Below are positions 1-13,851 of a stretch of 64,000 nt of DNA, in pieces. The notes under the pieces are model-generated. The model did not search any database, was not told the origin of the DNA, and saw only the letters and a program-made list of their open reading frames with translations. Source of the stretch: Nageia nagi (Eukaryota; Pinophyta); the NCBI GenBank assembly GCA_050084985.1, contig JBITNC010000001.1, forward strand, positions 60,884,001 to 60,948,000, in the 5' to 3' direction. A program made the translations under genes and the position numbers. Numbering within the stretch: the first letter of the stretch is position 1; each line of letters starts with the position of its first letter.

Positions 1-1880
1 TGGCTTAATCAACTGGTGGTGACTTGTTAGGTATTCTCAACTTGCAACCTATCATCATTAGAGTACAAATTGACTCACAATCCTCCATAGTGAACTTTTT
101 AGCATTTCTTTAGTATAGTTAATTTAAGAAATAAAAATGCCACTCTTTAACTAATTTACTTAAATACCAAGAAAATAAGAAAATTCACCTATCATGGACA
201 TTTTAAACACACTTTGCATTTGATTGGCAAAATTTTTGAACAACTAATCTTTGCATCCTTCAAAAATGATATCATCCACATACATGACAACAATGATTTA
301 ATATTCCTTTTTAGATTTCATTTAAATATTGTTATCAATAATACCCTTTTTAAACCTTTGTTGTTGGAGAAAAGTATCCAATTATGCATACCAAGCACAC
401 AATGCTTGTTTCAACCATACAATACCTTTTTCAACTTGCATACCATGTTTGGATCCTTTGAAATCTAAAAACAATTAGGTCAAGTGAAATGTATACTTCC
501 TCTTCAAGTTGTCCATTCAAAAAAGTTGATTTTACATCCATATGATATACTTTGAAGTTCTTATACACTGCAAGAGTACAAGAAACATTTGAATTGCCTC
601 AATTCTAGCTATTGGTATAAAATTTTCTTAAAATCAATACCTTAACTTGTGTGTATCCCTTTCACACCAATCTTGCTTTATTTCTTACTACATATCCATC
701 CTTATTTAACTTATTTTGAAATACCCACTTTGTGTCAATCATATTTTTGTTTTTGGGACTTGGCACTAGTTCCCATATCATTCTTGTATAATCATTGATA
801 AACAACATGAAATATTTTTCACTATTTATATTTTGTATTCTCATGGATTCACACAAGTTTGTATGTATTAGCTCTAAAGGTTTGCTAGTATGATATTCTT
901 TCACCTTAAATCTAGCTCTAGTTTGCTTTCCTTCCTAAATGAATCACAAATGGTGTTGGATGGTTTTGCAATATTGAGTATATCTCCCACAAGCTTCTTT
1001 GAAAATAATTTCACTAAATTGTAAAAGTCAAGTCTCTTATGCTAAATCCAATTCTCATCCTTCTTTTTGAGCAAACATGATCCCTTTAAAGTCTTTGTCA
1101 GTGTATACAAACTTTTGGATGTCCTTGTGCTAACCATAACCAACTTGCCATTGTTAGCTTTTCTAATTTTGTATCTATATTTCTTGAATTTTATATCATA
1201 CCCTTTGTCACAAATTTGACTAACACTTAATAAATTAGGTTGCAAATTGATCACAAATGATACTTCCTCTAACTTGATCTTTCCATCATTGATCTTGATT
1301 ATGCCTTTATTGATAATATGTGCTCCATCATTATTACCAAACTTTATTAATCCACCTTCATACTATTGTAGTTTCTCAAATCTTTATTTATCTCTAGTCA
1401 TATGATTGGAACAATAACTGTTTAGTATCCATAGGGCTACTTTGTCATATACTTTAAAATTTATTTGTACTATTAATGAATTCTTATCAATATTTGATTA
1501 TTCTTTCTCCTTCCATACTTGTTGTACTTTAGGTTTGGGCTCTTGTACTTGTTCTTTATTTTTTGTTTCTTGCATAGAGTTTTTTTGTATTTTTCTATCT
1601 TGCCTCATATATTGAAATCCTCTATCTTGAAGAGCATTTTAAGCAAATTTGTTTCTATAAATTCTTGCTATGAGTCCAAAATTATGACAATTTTAGCATT
1701 CTCCTGGATATTCATTAATGGTCCAAATGCATTCCTACTTACAAAAGTCCTTGGTACAACATTAAATTTACAATCTGATAACTTATGACCATAAGTATTA
1801 CATTTAAAACAATAGCCATTACATGAAATATTGAACTTGATTTGTGGTCTTTTGTAGGAGTTTGTAAGTGCAATGGCCAT
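1..1880 (-). pseudogene. Ty1/copia gag-pol relic, internally deleted
   Basis: Read on the minus strand from 1880 to 1, the order is that of a plant copia polyprotein. A CCHC zinc knuckle (CFKCNTYGHKLSDC, about 1780-1820) is followed by a GAG-pre-integrase segment with NLLSVSQICDKGY (1042-1254). Next comes an integrase start (HTSKPLELIHTNLC) that runs directly into reverse transcriptase sequence (DTKWVFQNKLNKDG, VVRNKARLV; 662-904). RT then continues with stops through FKVYHMDVKSTFLNGQLEEEVY, a YVDDIIF catalytic box near 260-290, and EMLKKFTMEDCESI at about 60-100. Most of the integrase catalytic core is missing, because the integrase N-terminus and RT are fused at about 780. The relic runs off the left window edge and no LTR is visible. 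Many stops and frameshifts make it non-functional. Family assignment is firm; sublineage is not assigned. Confidence 0.88.
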
Positions 1881-4800
1881 TAAATGAAAGATTGAACCTA
1901 TATATGAAACAAATGGTAGCCCCCTTTTTCACACCAAGACATGACCTCTCAAAAATATACACTTTATTCATGAAAATCCCTTTTTACTTTCAATCAATAT
2001 TACCCATTTGTTATTAGTCTAGAAATACTTTTTGCTATCCTAAAATAGTATTCAATAAATCTCAATAAAAGCATACTTAATTTTCATTTAAAAAGGAATA
2101 CTCTTCTCTTGTTAATGTTTCACTCAACCTTACAATTAGCAGCACATAAGAACCACATTTATCTATTTTAACATATTGCATTTTATGAAGATTCCAAGTT
2201 TCTTCAAAGCAATCACTTTCGAACACAAAACATTGCTGTCACCTTTTTATTAATTGATAAATAATTATTTAATAATGGCTTCTCTAACATATTCAAAATG
2301 ATTGCACACACTTTCTTAAATGGAGGAGAGACTTATATATACATTGCTTCATCAAAAAGTAAATAACCTTTATTAAATTAAATAAACATATGCCTTCCTT
2401 TTATAAAAATATATAAGTATTATGTCAAACAATTTTATTTCCTTCTCAACCAAATATACATGAAACATTTTTTCAAACAATTCACATGCCTTCTCTATGT
2501 TTTCGTATGAAACACACATTGAGATATTTTGTCAAACAATTCAACACTTCTCTATGTTTCCATATAATGCATACAAGACCACAAAAAGAATTCACAAGTC
2601 ACTCCCATAACATTCAAAGAACACCATTCAAAGTAAAATATTTTTCACTTGTTGTAAATTGAAGAGACATTTCATCAAACACTTCATGGCCAAAGTCTTA
2701 GACAAATACTTGAACTCATACTTGGAGACGTTGAATCCACTTGGATAAAGAAGGAAAGATGTTCAAAATGACAAAATATAGATGAAACAATAATCACTAT
2801 ATGAATTCGGCAAGAACCATAAATGAATTTGATCACTAGACTCTCCAAGTTCTTTATTGCCCAAAACTGAAAAAGTGCTCTAGAGCCATTTTGTGATGCT
2901 CATCATTTCTGCATACAAAATTTTTTTGGGTCTAAATTTAAAACTTAATCGAACACCTTTAGAAAAATTTCAAGATCCAAATCCTTATTGGTGTAATTAA
3001 TACTCCACCTACAATGTGGCCTCCAAGGTTGATTTTATAACTATCCCAAAAAGTGCAAAATTGTCCAACCAAGTACCGATGAAGCAATAAATCAAATTAA
3101 ACATTTATATGACACTTTCAACACTATTTAAACTATTTCAAGCAATTTTAAATGCTAACTTTTGATCCAATCCATATGCATACTCGTTACAACACAACTG
3201 ACTTGTTTCACTAGAACCATTAAGTTGTCCAAAACTAGATTGACTTCACTACTGATTGATAACCTAGGCTTCAAGTAATATGTTTTGCTATCCAACACAA
3301 TCCATTGACACATATGCATGATAATTATTTGCTTTTTATAAAATTGATGATATTGACAACTTTTACAACTTTGACAATATTTGCAAAATTGACAACTTTT
3401 ACAAATTAACCTTACATGCATCCACATGTGCATCAACCAATGCAAAATAAACTCAAACCAACCTATTACAAAATCTAACACCATATTATAAGTGTGTTGA
3501 TAATAATGAAAACTATTTCACTACACCTTGCTCAACAAAACAATGTTCTTGAAACAATCTTTCAACTAACAATATGCATAAACTTTCTTGAATTTTTTAC
3601 TAAGAAGAATTTGAGTACCGATTTTATGATTACTTACCCAGTGTCCCCATTAAACTTGCTAGAAAATCAAGAATGGTGAAGTTGTTATTCCTATAGAAAA
3701 CTTTTGTACTTCAAACCTATGTTTAAAAGAATATTCACTAAAAATACATAAAGACCAACAAAATAGTAAGGTATTTTTAGTGGGTGTTGAAAAGGGGGCT
3801 AACTAAAGAGATAAGTAATCTACCTATATGTCATAAGATTGTAGGTTTTACAATAATTTTTTCCCTGAATTTTCTCAACAAATTAAAAAATAATTGTAAT
3901 AATCTTTTCATAGGAACACCCACTTAACATTTAGCATGCAACCTCCATGGGAACACAACCTACATTTTCTCTTCTTAACATATTTTTATCTTCACTAAAT
4001 ATTCCAATTCAAAAAATGAATATTCATCATTTGAATGATACTCTAAGGAAAATAGTGTGATGATATTACTCCTTCAATGAATTGTGTGATATATACACTT
4101 CATAGTTGATCAAATTTTAAAGATAATTTCTAGATCTTGAAAAATAAAACATCATTTTTAATAAGCATCAAGAATCTATAGCTTACTTCTTGAGGCAAAA
4201 ATAATGCTAACAACCATTTTAGCTTGAATTGCTTCAATATTGGTTTGATGAGCATGTATGTTGTTAGTTTTGCATTTTCTCTTCACAACTTACTTTCATC
4301 TTCCTTAAGTATTCCAACTTTAAATAGTGAACATTCTTTACATAATGATAGTCTAAAGGTTAGTTATTAGACTAAGATTATTCTAATTTGAATAAACCCC
4401 ATAATTTCCATCATTCTTCCAAGCTATTCTCAATGTCAAAATATCAATATAGATTTTTTTTTTAAAAAAATCAACAAATAATTGCTAAAAAAATAATTAA
4501 TCTACAAAGTTTTTGCACATGTGGATATATCTACAATGAATAGGAAAAGAATCCTCTATTTAATTTGTTTCTTTTATAAGATACTTTCTACTAGAATTCT
4601 AGTAGATATCAATGATTGTTTACTTTCAAAATAAACCTTCCTATGCTTTTTCTTTCCAAATTTGTTTAGATAGAGTTCCTCCCTAATAATGCTCTTTAAA
4701 TATTCCTTCTCACCTTCTACTATTATACTTGTGATGTACATTCATTCACTCTTATAAAAAAATATATATACATGCATAAGTATCAAGAGTGTAGTTCAAG

Positions 4801-5772
4801 TAAACCAAACCTAGTATGATAGAGGGTATTACTTCCTAACTATTTAAGCTTGAGCTAAATCTTGAACAATTATGATGAATTTGGAACAAACTATTTGTCC
4901 AAGCAACTAGAGTTTTTGTATATGAACTCTCGCATATAGATTATCATTAGATATCTTTTTGAACCATAAAAATGATTTTTTGAGTGGTTTCCCATTGTAC
5001 TAACTATTTTCTGAGTGTGTCCCATGCAAGCCTTTTGAGTAGACTTGTACTAAATTATTTGACACTTTCTATCAAACTATTCATAAGGAGAATTGTCTGC
5101 CTAAGAATCCATGTCAAAGTCTAGGTAGAGGAAACTATATATGTCAATATAGTATTTTTGAGGTATTTTAGTTGAATCTATTTGTATATGCAAAAACTAT
5201 GTCTAATATTTCTATGATCATTTTATCTTGGGCCATTTGATATTAATACTTTAGAAACTTATCTAAAGTGACCAATACTTTCATTTTAGCAATACATCAT
5301 TATCTAAACCACATACCCATCATTTGAGTCCATTTTATATGAGGTAAAGATAACTCAAGTATATTTGAGTTAAAGGGGAATTACACATATACATCAACAA
5401 TGAGTTTATTTGAAGTGTAAAATAATTAAACAACTCAAATTGAAGTTAAGATAAGGAACCCATGCAAATTGTGTGAGGCAATACATTTATGCCAACTAGT
5501 TAAGATATGAGGCTACTTTATTCATGTAAATTGTATGAGCTAATACAATTATGTGGATTAATCAAGGGAGTGTGATTATTTAGATATTTTGAGAAGATAT
5601 CCCTTAAATTATCAATAATTGTATTTTATAACTTAAAAATTACAAGGTACCCACAAAATCAATAGTGATGAAAAGGGATGAAGGATATGTTGATTATCAA
5701 TCTTAAGAAGCAGTCTGATGATGGTGGTATTTAGGAAGTTTGATAATGGTGGTATTTAGGAAGTCTTGGGTT
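1881..5772. other. AT-rich unassigned sequence
   Basis: No coding region, RNA gene or intact mobile element was recognised. The longest open frames are short, of low complexity and without family motifs. There is a faint imperfect duplication between about 3935-4060 and 4245-4370 (shared 'cattttctctt', 'tattccaa' and 'gatactctaagg'-like words). This is probably decayed transposon sequence. Confidence 0.5.
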
Positions 5773-6084
5773 TGAGAATAAATCAAATTGTTCTATTGAT
5801 AAATGAATAATTACAACATTATATAGGCTTTAGAAGCTATATAAATCTCTAACCAACTAACACTAAAATAGACTATTACTAAAATAGATTTGAGAGAAAT
5901 CCTCTTGCAATGAACAAACTAAATAAACAGGACCCAAATCCTACATATCATAAAAAGCTAACAAATAGAATAAACCTAGTTTTGATCAATCATTGACCAA
6001 CCAAGCTAGGAAAAATACCAAAAACTAAATATTAAATAAATACTACAACTTAGGAATTTAGGGAATATGTTAAATATTCTAACA
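5773..6084 (-). repeat. E1 3' LTR
   Basis: 312-bp terminal repeat, plus-strand start 'tgagaataaatcaaattg' and end 'aatattctaaca'. It pairs with 7321-7601. A PPT-like purine run lies directly inside at 6085-6094 on the minus strand. Confidence 0.8.
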
Positions 6085-7320
6085 TTTCCCCCTTGATGCT
6101 TAAGGAACTCTTCTATGAGTTCTTTAGCATCACAAAGTTGGAAGAAATACAATCTCTTACATTTACTCTAATCTATCACCAAAAAAACCATAAAATGCAA
6201 AATATGTCTTGGGCACTCCTTCTACTATTTGTGTGGATATCCTCCAATTTTGTTCTTGCTCCTTCCAAAAAGTAACCAAGTGCCTCCTTTTGATGAGCAT
6301 ACTTCCCTTCATCAAAAGCTTCTTATAGTGTCATTCCCAATAATGCCAATAGAAATGATTTCCATCAACCATTTTTGGTAATCTTTTCTTACATTTTTAT
6401 ACCTTTCTTCCCAAGTGATTTTTTTACAACAATAAACCATCTCACATAGATGATTGAACCATACTACCCTCTCATATATATCTACAAAAATAATCATAAC
6501 AAATATGGCCATACAATGACCATTTACATATGCAACAAACAATTGTTTCTTGTTACATAATTTTTCTCTCTTTAGTATGGTTTTACAATGTTCTTCTCCC
6601 AAAGAATTTTGAACACATCATTTGGATCCATATGATCCAAGCTCTCAATATTTGATCTTCACTCCAAGAAGACTCTTCATGGTTGTCTCCATGAAACCAT
6701 CTTAAAATTTGATTTTCCTTTAGAATGATACCTTGGAAAGGCATTCTTCCTCTTTCTCATGCATAAGAGCATTTCCTATCCTTTTTTCAACAAATCATGT
6801 ATTCACTGCAACATTCACATGCATCTCGATGTCCATAAATGAACTGCAACATGATTCTCCTCACACGTCAAACAACAGTCATCCAAACTCCTTGCACTTC
6901 ATGTCCTCGAGTAATAATTCTCATAGATCAGATCACCATTCTAAATAACAACAACACGTAGCAGCAGGAATAGTCACGTCTTCACACGCACCTGGTCATA
7001 TCTCTCTTCTCTCGTGCTCTTCCTCAGCTTGGGAATGGACAACGTTTCATCAAATGAAACAGGCAACAGTTGTAGTCGACAGTTTCACCTTCCAACAATG
7101 CTCTTTGCATACGGACATAATAGTTAGCAGCAAATATGCTCACAAGCAGACGTCCATGATAGAATTAACAAGATTCAAGATGCTCCACTCACGAAGCGCA
7201 CTTTCTTCTACAACTTGACAAGATTGAGCTTCTCTTGAGAATGATCAATCCTTCTAATATAGATCTAAAACTTCATGGGTTTTCTTTAATATATTAGATC
7301 AAACATGCTCTCGTATCAAA
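6085..7320 (-). other. E1 interior, non-coding or unrecognised
   Basis: Less AT-rich than its surroundings between about 6730 and 7210. A minus-strand open frame at 6312-6602 (96 codons) shows no retroelement motif. Nothing is assigned here beyond the PBS and PPT at its ends. Confidence 0.5.
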
Positions 7321-7601
7321 TGAGAAACAATCAAATTGTTCTATCGATAAACGAATGATTATAATATTATATAGGTTTTAAAAGCTATATCAATCTCTAA
7401 TCAATTTACACTAAAATAGATTAAGATTAGAATAGATTTGAGAGAAATTTTCTCATGATCAATTTATCATAAAAAGATAAATAGACTAAATTTGATCTTT
7501 GGTCAAATATTGATAAAGCAAGCTAAGAAAAATACAAAAAACTAAATATTGAATAAATACTAGAACTTAGGGTTTTAGGGAGTATATTAAATAATCTAAT
7601 A
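7321..7601 (-). repeat. E1 5' LTR
   Basis: 281-bp partner of 5773-6084, with about 30 bp of net deletions and many substitutions. A copia-type primer-binding site follows on the minus strand at 7303-7320. Confidence 0.8.
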
Positions 7602-10600
7602 GAGTTATATTTTATATTATTTAGGCTTATTGTGGTGATGATCAGTCGTGAGAAACTATTACCTTTCCTTTAATTTAGAAATAAAGAAATATTCTATGCG
7701 ATTTTTGGAATTATCATTTCTTCTTCATGTACCCCTCCTAGTTCCTATAACATAGCAATAGTTTTTTCATCGTTGGATTTTTCAAATAATATCTCTACAT
7801 CCCATCTTCATGCAATGATAAATATTGCACTTTACATCTCATCTTAATTCAATGATAGATATTCCATATAGTTAAGAAGGCATACATAAAGAATTGGCAA
7901 AGTGCTGGTTATGTGTTTTCATATTCATTATTGAAATCAAAACTGTTGTGATTTACTTATTCACTTTGCATGATATTCACTCAATTTATATAAAAAACTA
8001 ATAAAAATATACCATTTTTAAATATTTACTCTAAGGTATGAGTTTGGTATGAAAAGTGTTACTGGGAGAAGTGTTAATGGGTTTTTTGGGGTTGGAGTAG
8101 GTTTAGGATTTTTCCCCTCTTGATATCGTAGATGACATTGGTGTTTGGAACACTTTTAGCTTTAGTTCTTAAACTTGATGGACTTTTATTTCGTAATCCA
8201 ATGGATCATAGACTTGCTTGACATTTCATATTCATAATATTTCTTTGAGCATGATAAGCTTCTTTTATTTGAATCAAGATCAACTTTTGCAAATAATTAA
8301 AAAATTGGATTCTAATAAATAACAAGGTGTAATCTACGAACAATGAATGTAAGTTTTAGTTCAATTTCAAGATATAAAGCCAACAAATAGTTTGATATGT
8401 ACAAAGTGGAGTTATTAGAACTTTTCCTGAGGATTAATTCATGCTTTACTTTTCTCAAAATATAGGTACACTAGTCATATTTATGTCATAACAAGCAACA
8501 AACAAAGGGGAGATCGCCCAAAGTGGATAATCATAGCCTCTACCTTGTAGAACAATCTTAAATAAATAAAAAAACTCTATTAGCACCTTTAGAAAATCGT
8601 TACTTACACAAGAATTTTTTAGTTCCCTTTTAGAGTTTTTCATAATAGATGGAGGAAAATAGTCAACTAACAAAAAATTGTCAACAAAATATATAGGCAA
8701 CATATTTAAGAAAAATAAAATATATAGGCAATAGAATAGAAAAACCAAAGTTTATGATAGGAAAAAAATTCACATGAGTTTAAATCCTCTTGAAAATTAT
8801 TCTCCAAATAAATCTTGTCTTATTCACTCAAAAGACCATGGTTATTGATGGGCTCTCTCTTCTTGTATGGTAACTCCATTAAATGGTGGATGTATTTAGG
8901 ATTTACACCTATGAAATGGATGTTGGTGTCCATCATAATGGTTATTTTTGATAATCTTGGGTTGAAGCAATCAACTAAAATAATTAACAACTTATGATCT
9001 AGTATGAAGTGTAGCATGTAGATCAAACCATCAAGTACATAAGACTTAATCCAAGATAAATCAAAGTCTGATTGGATAGTATCTCTTTCAATGCAATTTT
9101 TGGTGGATTTTGAACTTGAGCTTTATCTGTAGACTTTTGGGCATTTTCTTCTACTTGCCATAGGTGCTAATGGATTATATTATAGATTCTAGAAAAGAGA
9201 AAATGGAAAAAAAATGAGTAGACTAACCTATTTATAGATGAGATATTTAATGCATTTAGGGCTTACCTCAATTTATATAAGAAATAATTTTAGGCCCTTA
9301 GGGTTGATGTAATTGGATAGTATTGCCTTCCTAATCCTATAATGATATGATGCCTCTCCCAATTGAGAGATCTTTGAGAATCTTCAAGTTACAAAATCTA
9401 TCTCAAATTCAAGAAATGCACCCAGAACATGATTTTCCACATTTTATATTTGTCCTTTTATTGCTCATAAATCTTGATTAGTTTTTGTAGGCCATAACAT
9501 GAGCAATTCAATTGCTCTCACAATTAAATTTCTAGCCTATAGATCATCCACCTACATAATGTGAAGGGAATGATAATTTTTGTAGGCCATAATAGGAGAC
9601 AATTAGGTGATACCCACCTCATACCCATGAATAAATTCTAAACAAAAGATTTGATTTGGGAATGGGAGGGGAAGAGGATTAGATATGTCAACATGGAAGG
9701 CAACTTCTTCAACTACATAATGGTATGTATATCCTTGAATAAAATATCCTTATAGCTTTTATTCTTTCAACACATTTTTGTAAGGGTTGAATCTCATTTC
9801 ATCATATTTTAATGGCATTCCATCAACATCTATTTGTCATTAAAATTCCATATAAGATATTTATAGATGTCATCTCATCATGAGGTAGATGACATCTCAT
9901 AATGAGGTGTTTATCATTTTTTCTAATCAATAATGACATTTCACCATGAGATATTTGGCATTCCATCATGATTTTCTATCATTTAATCATAGGATCTAAT
10001 TATTTGATGTTTCATGTAAAGAGTTTTTTATGATACCTCAATGTTTTGGAGATTGACCTCTAAAAAGATATAAACATCCATAAAAATAGTAGTTGAAAAT
10101 AATTTCCTAACGAATGGTTGTGAGTGCCCTAGTATACATGTATGCAAAATATGAAAGAATATACAAGGCTTAGAATTATTTGACAAGATGCATGATGCAA
10201 ATACAGTTTCATAGATAGTAATGATCATAGGATATGCATAAAATAGATACTTTGAAAGGGATAACTTGCAAGATATGCATAGAATGAATACATTGAAAGG
10301 GACTACAATGATCATAGGATATGCATAAAATGCATATTTGAAAGGGATCATGAATTAAAGAAGCTAAAAAAATATTAAAGAACCCATAAGATTATCTAGT
10401 TTGAAAGATATAATTTTGGAGTATTATGTTAATGAGAAATATATTTATGGACTATTTAGTAATGTTAATGAAACTAATGTTACAATTTACTCCATACTCT
10501 AGTTGTATATATATGAATTGAAACTCTTTTAATGAATTCCATTTATTATTAAATTTTATATTCTTTTAGTAGAAATATTATAAAAAGAGTTTTTTTAAAG

Positions 10601-11462
10601 TATAAATATATTTTTATAAGTTATGTATTAGGCATTTTAATCGTGGATTAAAGTTTGTTAGCAATCTTTTCTGAGTATGGATCTAATCTCTTATTTTATA
10701 TATAGTTAAGAGTTCCATTTATTTTATATATGGATCTAATCTTATATTATTTTAGTATAATGGATTATCAATAAAGCTCTTTTTTGAAGTATAAATATAT
10801 TTTTGTAAGTTACATATTAGGCATATTGGATTAAATCTTATTAGCAACTATTTCTTAACTATTAATATAATATCTTATTTTTTTTCAATAGAAGCTAAAT
10901 GATAATTTTAATGATTTTATGCTTAATCAATTAATATTTCATCAAATTAGTGCTCATCATTGGTTGATGAGAACTATGGTTAGCATTGTTCTTCCCTTAA
11001 AGGCTTAGCTAGTTTATATTCTTAGATGTTTTTTTTAAACTTCACTGGTGACTCATAGGGGACTTATACTTGTTGAATATAATCAATCCCATGAAAATTT
11101 TCCTAGATAAAGGAGTTTTTATTTTCCTTATATTTATAATTTTTCATCTCATTTCTAACAAGGGTAATAGGTTTCAAAATTGAACATCCTAGTTTTTAAC
11201 AAGTATCAACATTGATTGTCCCATTTTTGAATAGGTTTCAAAATCAATCACCTTCCTATTGAAATTAATTTTTAAGAGAGGTATTAAAATGCTTCCTATT
11301 AGTAACAAAATTAAACTCATTTAAGTGATATGGAATAGAACCTCCTTCAACCATTTGCATATTAAATAAATTTTCATAAGAAATACCTTTTTTAAGGTAG
11401 GGGTTTATCATACAACTTGGCCAACTTATTCATGATATATTTTATAGTTTTTTTTTTAGAGC
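7602..11462. other. AT-rich unassigned sequence with small local repeats
   Basis: No gene recognised. A three-copy imperfect tandem repeat of about 41-50 bp lies at 10221-10351 ('gatatgcata...tttgaaaggg'). A diverged repeat of about 90 bp occurs at 10575-10670 and 10770-10860 ('aagtataaatatattttt...ttaggcat'). Short words related to 'atgacatctcat' recur around 9860-9960. Confidence 0.5.
10221..10351 (+). repeat. three-copy tandem repeat, 41-50 bp
   Basis: Units start near 10221, 10261 and 10302. Each contains 'gatatgcata(a/g)aat' and ends with 'tttgaaaggg'. Imperfect copies, no coding potential. Confidence 0.7.
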
Positions 11463-12483
11463 TTTCAAAGGTAATCAAGGATCCAAAGAACAACCTCACC
11501 ATATTGAATGCCTTTCTATCAAGAAGATTTCACTCCTCATCCAACATAGTCAAAGCTCTATTTGTCTTACTATTAAGAGGTAGAAAAAGAATCTTTAGAT
11601 ACAAGTAATCCTCCATTTGCATCTTTTGAAATTGAAAATTCTAACCATTTTTACCATAAACCTTCCTTATTTTTCTATTTCTCCCATTCAATTTGGAAAA
11701 CTTTCATTTCTTTTTTTCAATTACCTAACAAAATAACAAAGATATTTAGCAATTATCAATACCCATTGTGTAAATATAAAGTTAATCAATCAAATCTCTC
11801 TATTTAAGAAGAAGTATTGAACAATAAGATCATTCAAGAACAAGATGAAGAATAGATGTAACTTAGTTCACTTAGTGAAGGATACATCTATGGAGAATAT
11901 TCAAACCTTAATTACTTATCAATACAAACCTTTAAAGGGAAAAAATTAATAACCAAAACTCTATTCCTTACTTTTAGATTACAAACAATTCCTCCTTACA
12001 ACAATAATCTCTATTTAAAGGATTTAGCTCCTTATCTATTCCTCAACCCTATACAAATTCCTAGTTCTTATTCCCTTTATAAATTAATATATTTTAATTG
12101 AAATTAAATTCTACAATGAATAACCAATCTAAATATAGATCCATGCATTCTATTTTTCCCTTACTACTAGATCTTTAGCAACCAAGAAATTTTCCATACA
12201 TATAAACATCAATTTCTCAACTTACAAGAGTCAAAAATTGAGTTTCCAAAATAAATATATTTTTCTCATCTTTGGTTCCAATGAGCCACCACACATTGAT
12301 GGTTGGGAAGTTAAAATATCCATGGTAGAACTAGGATTAGTAACAAATATTTTATCATTTAAATTCATGCAAAATATTGAGACTAGAAGTTTCATTATTC
12401 CTCCTAAGGATGAGCCCATAGTTTGTATCAAAGGATTTGAGAATATCTCAAAAGAGATCTTGGTATTGTTTATTTTCTACCAA
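11463..12483. repeat. diverged repeat, second copy at about 23860-24849
   Basis: Collinear similarity to 23860-24849, including 'caacctcaccatattga', 'ggttgggaagttaaaatatcc' and 'gatgagcccatagtttgtatc'. In both places it directly abuts the LTR-like repeat that starts 'tgtt.tgtgac'. Read on the minus strand, LTR end ...ACA is followed by TTGG, a plausible PBS start, so this may be the leader and early interior of a minus-strand LTR element. No protein family recognised. Confidence 0.55.
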
Positions 12484-12723
12484 TGTTTTGTGACTTTCAC
12501 TAGTCATTAGGGTTCTTACCCATAAACAAGAAGATAATTTCAAGTGATAAAATAACAGTTGGAATAATCAACATAATAATAATAAACAATGAGTAATATA
12601 ATGAATTTAAGTGATGGGGTATTTATATTAATATAAGAATTTAGTACAATATCGAAAACATAATGATATATATATATATATATCCTTATTACAAGTTTAT
12701 ATCATTATATGCATTTTATTCAA

Positions 12724-12801
<78 letters not shown>

Positions 12802-12976
12802 CGCACATATATATAGACACACCATAGGCATGTTGAATTATGCTTCTTCATATCCCCTTGAATGATATTTTTATATCTCTTCTAAAGAGGTGTAACAATT
12901 CATTATCTTCATACTAATTAATGATGAATTACTTAATAGATAACTTGACTTCTTCCAAATTTCTTGGTTTGGTCAT
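12484..12976 (-). repeat. LTR-like repeat copy A, first part (split by G2)
   Basis: With 20763-20872 this forms a TG...CA-type repeat of about 603 bp matching 21871-22470 (600 bp). On the minus strand it starts like TGTTAGCACC and ends ...ACA. It contains the (TA)n and (CT)n(AC)n microsatellites at 12664-12798. Element G2 is inserted at 12976/12977. Confidence 0.65.
12664..12798. repeat. (TA)n and (CT)n(AC)n microsatellites
   Basis: An alternating TA run at about 12668-12683, then a CT run and an uninterrupted AC run of about 30 units at 12724-12798. Typical polymorphic simple repeats. Confidence 0.95.
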
Positions 12977-13851
12977 TGTTAACACATAAAAAAGATTTTA
13001 TGCTTTTAAATCGATAAATTAATGAAATATGCTTGGCCTAACTATATGTCTTGAATGGATTAAAGTGATAATATCAATGTTTGGCTTGAATATGAATATT
13101 GTATGGATTATCTTGAATATTGCATGGGTTATCTTGAATATTGCATGGTTTATCTTGAATATTGCATGAATTATCTTGTTTATTGATGTGTTTATCTTAA
13201 ATTTTGTGAATTAACCTTATTTATGTGGATGCACGACGACCTATGGGCGGTATTATCTATTATCTATATAAATAAGGGATCTAATAGTAAGTCCACAACA
13301 ACAAGGATACACATGATCCCGCGTATGGTCTTGTAAGTGGCTACCCCTTAAGGTATCTCTTGGTACCGCCTACAAGGCTGTGGTTTGTGTGCTTCCTTAC
13401 GCGAGCTCTCCTGACATATACGATCAATTCTGATATTACACTGCAATCTGAGATATCTGTATTGAAGATCTGGACCTAATCGAGAGGTCAAAGCTATCAA
13501 GCTAGGGCCACCGGTGCTCCTTTGTGAACGGAAGAACACCGCCGGTGCTCTAATACTACTGAAATGGACTACCTGCGGTCCTCTTTTCACGTCCTTGCAG
13601 GTCACGGCATTATGGAAAAGGTAGCTTATCATCACTACATCGCCAACATCTACATCTTTCGTTGTCAGGTACATTCCATGAGGTAAGTACACGAATCACA
13701 GTCTTGGTTGGTACAAGTACACTGCTGAATTACTTATGTTGTTTATTGATATCTAGAATAAATCGCTATCCGTAGCTAGTATACAGATAATATTGAGTTT
13801 GTAGATATTTCTCTATTTGTTTATTTGCAAATTCAATTTTATTTGTAAACA
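12977..13851 (+). repeat. G2 5' LTR
   Basis: 875-bp LTR. It carries a TATA-like CTATATAAATAAG at 13264-13276 and three copies of a CpG-rich motif at 13507-13587. It has one extra 21-bp unit ('tcttgaatattgcatgg'-type, around 13110-13150) relative to the 3' LTR. Confidence 0.95.
13264..13276 (+). promoter_or_regulatory. G2 LTR TATA box
   Basis: CTATATAAATAAG lies about 290 bp into the LTR and is conserved in the 3' LTR at 20170-20180. It is the most likely U3 core promoter for the element's genomic RNA. Confidence 0.6.

Larger units (their letters stand above)
5773..7601 (-). mobile_element. E1: small non-autonomous copia-type LTR element
   Basis: A 1.83-kb element is bounded by diverged direct repeats of 312 bp (5773-6084) and 281 bp (7321-7601). 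Orientation is minus. On that strand the LTRs begin TGTTAGAATATT and end with TTCTCA. The sequence inside the right LTR (7303-7320) reads TTTGATACGAGAGCATG, close to the copia initiator-Met primer site TGGTATCAGAGC. The left LTR is preceded on that strand by the purine tract AAGGGGGAAA (6085-6094). The flanks GGGTT (5768-5772) and GAGTT (7602-7606) look like a 5-bp target duplication with one change. The 1.24-kb interior (6085-7320) has no gag, RT or integrase motif that I can recognise, so mobilisation would have needed another element's proteins. LTR divergence marks it as old. Confidence 0.8.

Noticed and set aside
3155-3484. Minus-strand frame with repeated Cys (CKSCQFCKYCQSCKSC), possibly metallothionein-like
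   Set aside because: The Cys pattern comes from a simple 'caacttttacaa'-type nucleotide repeat; there is no conserved context.
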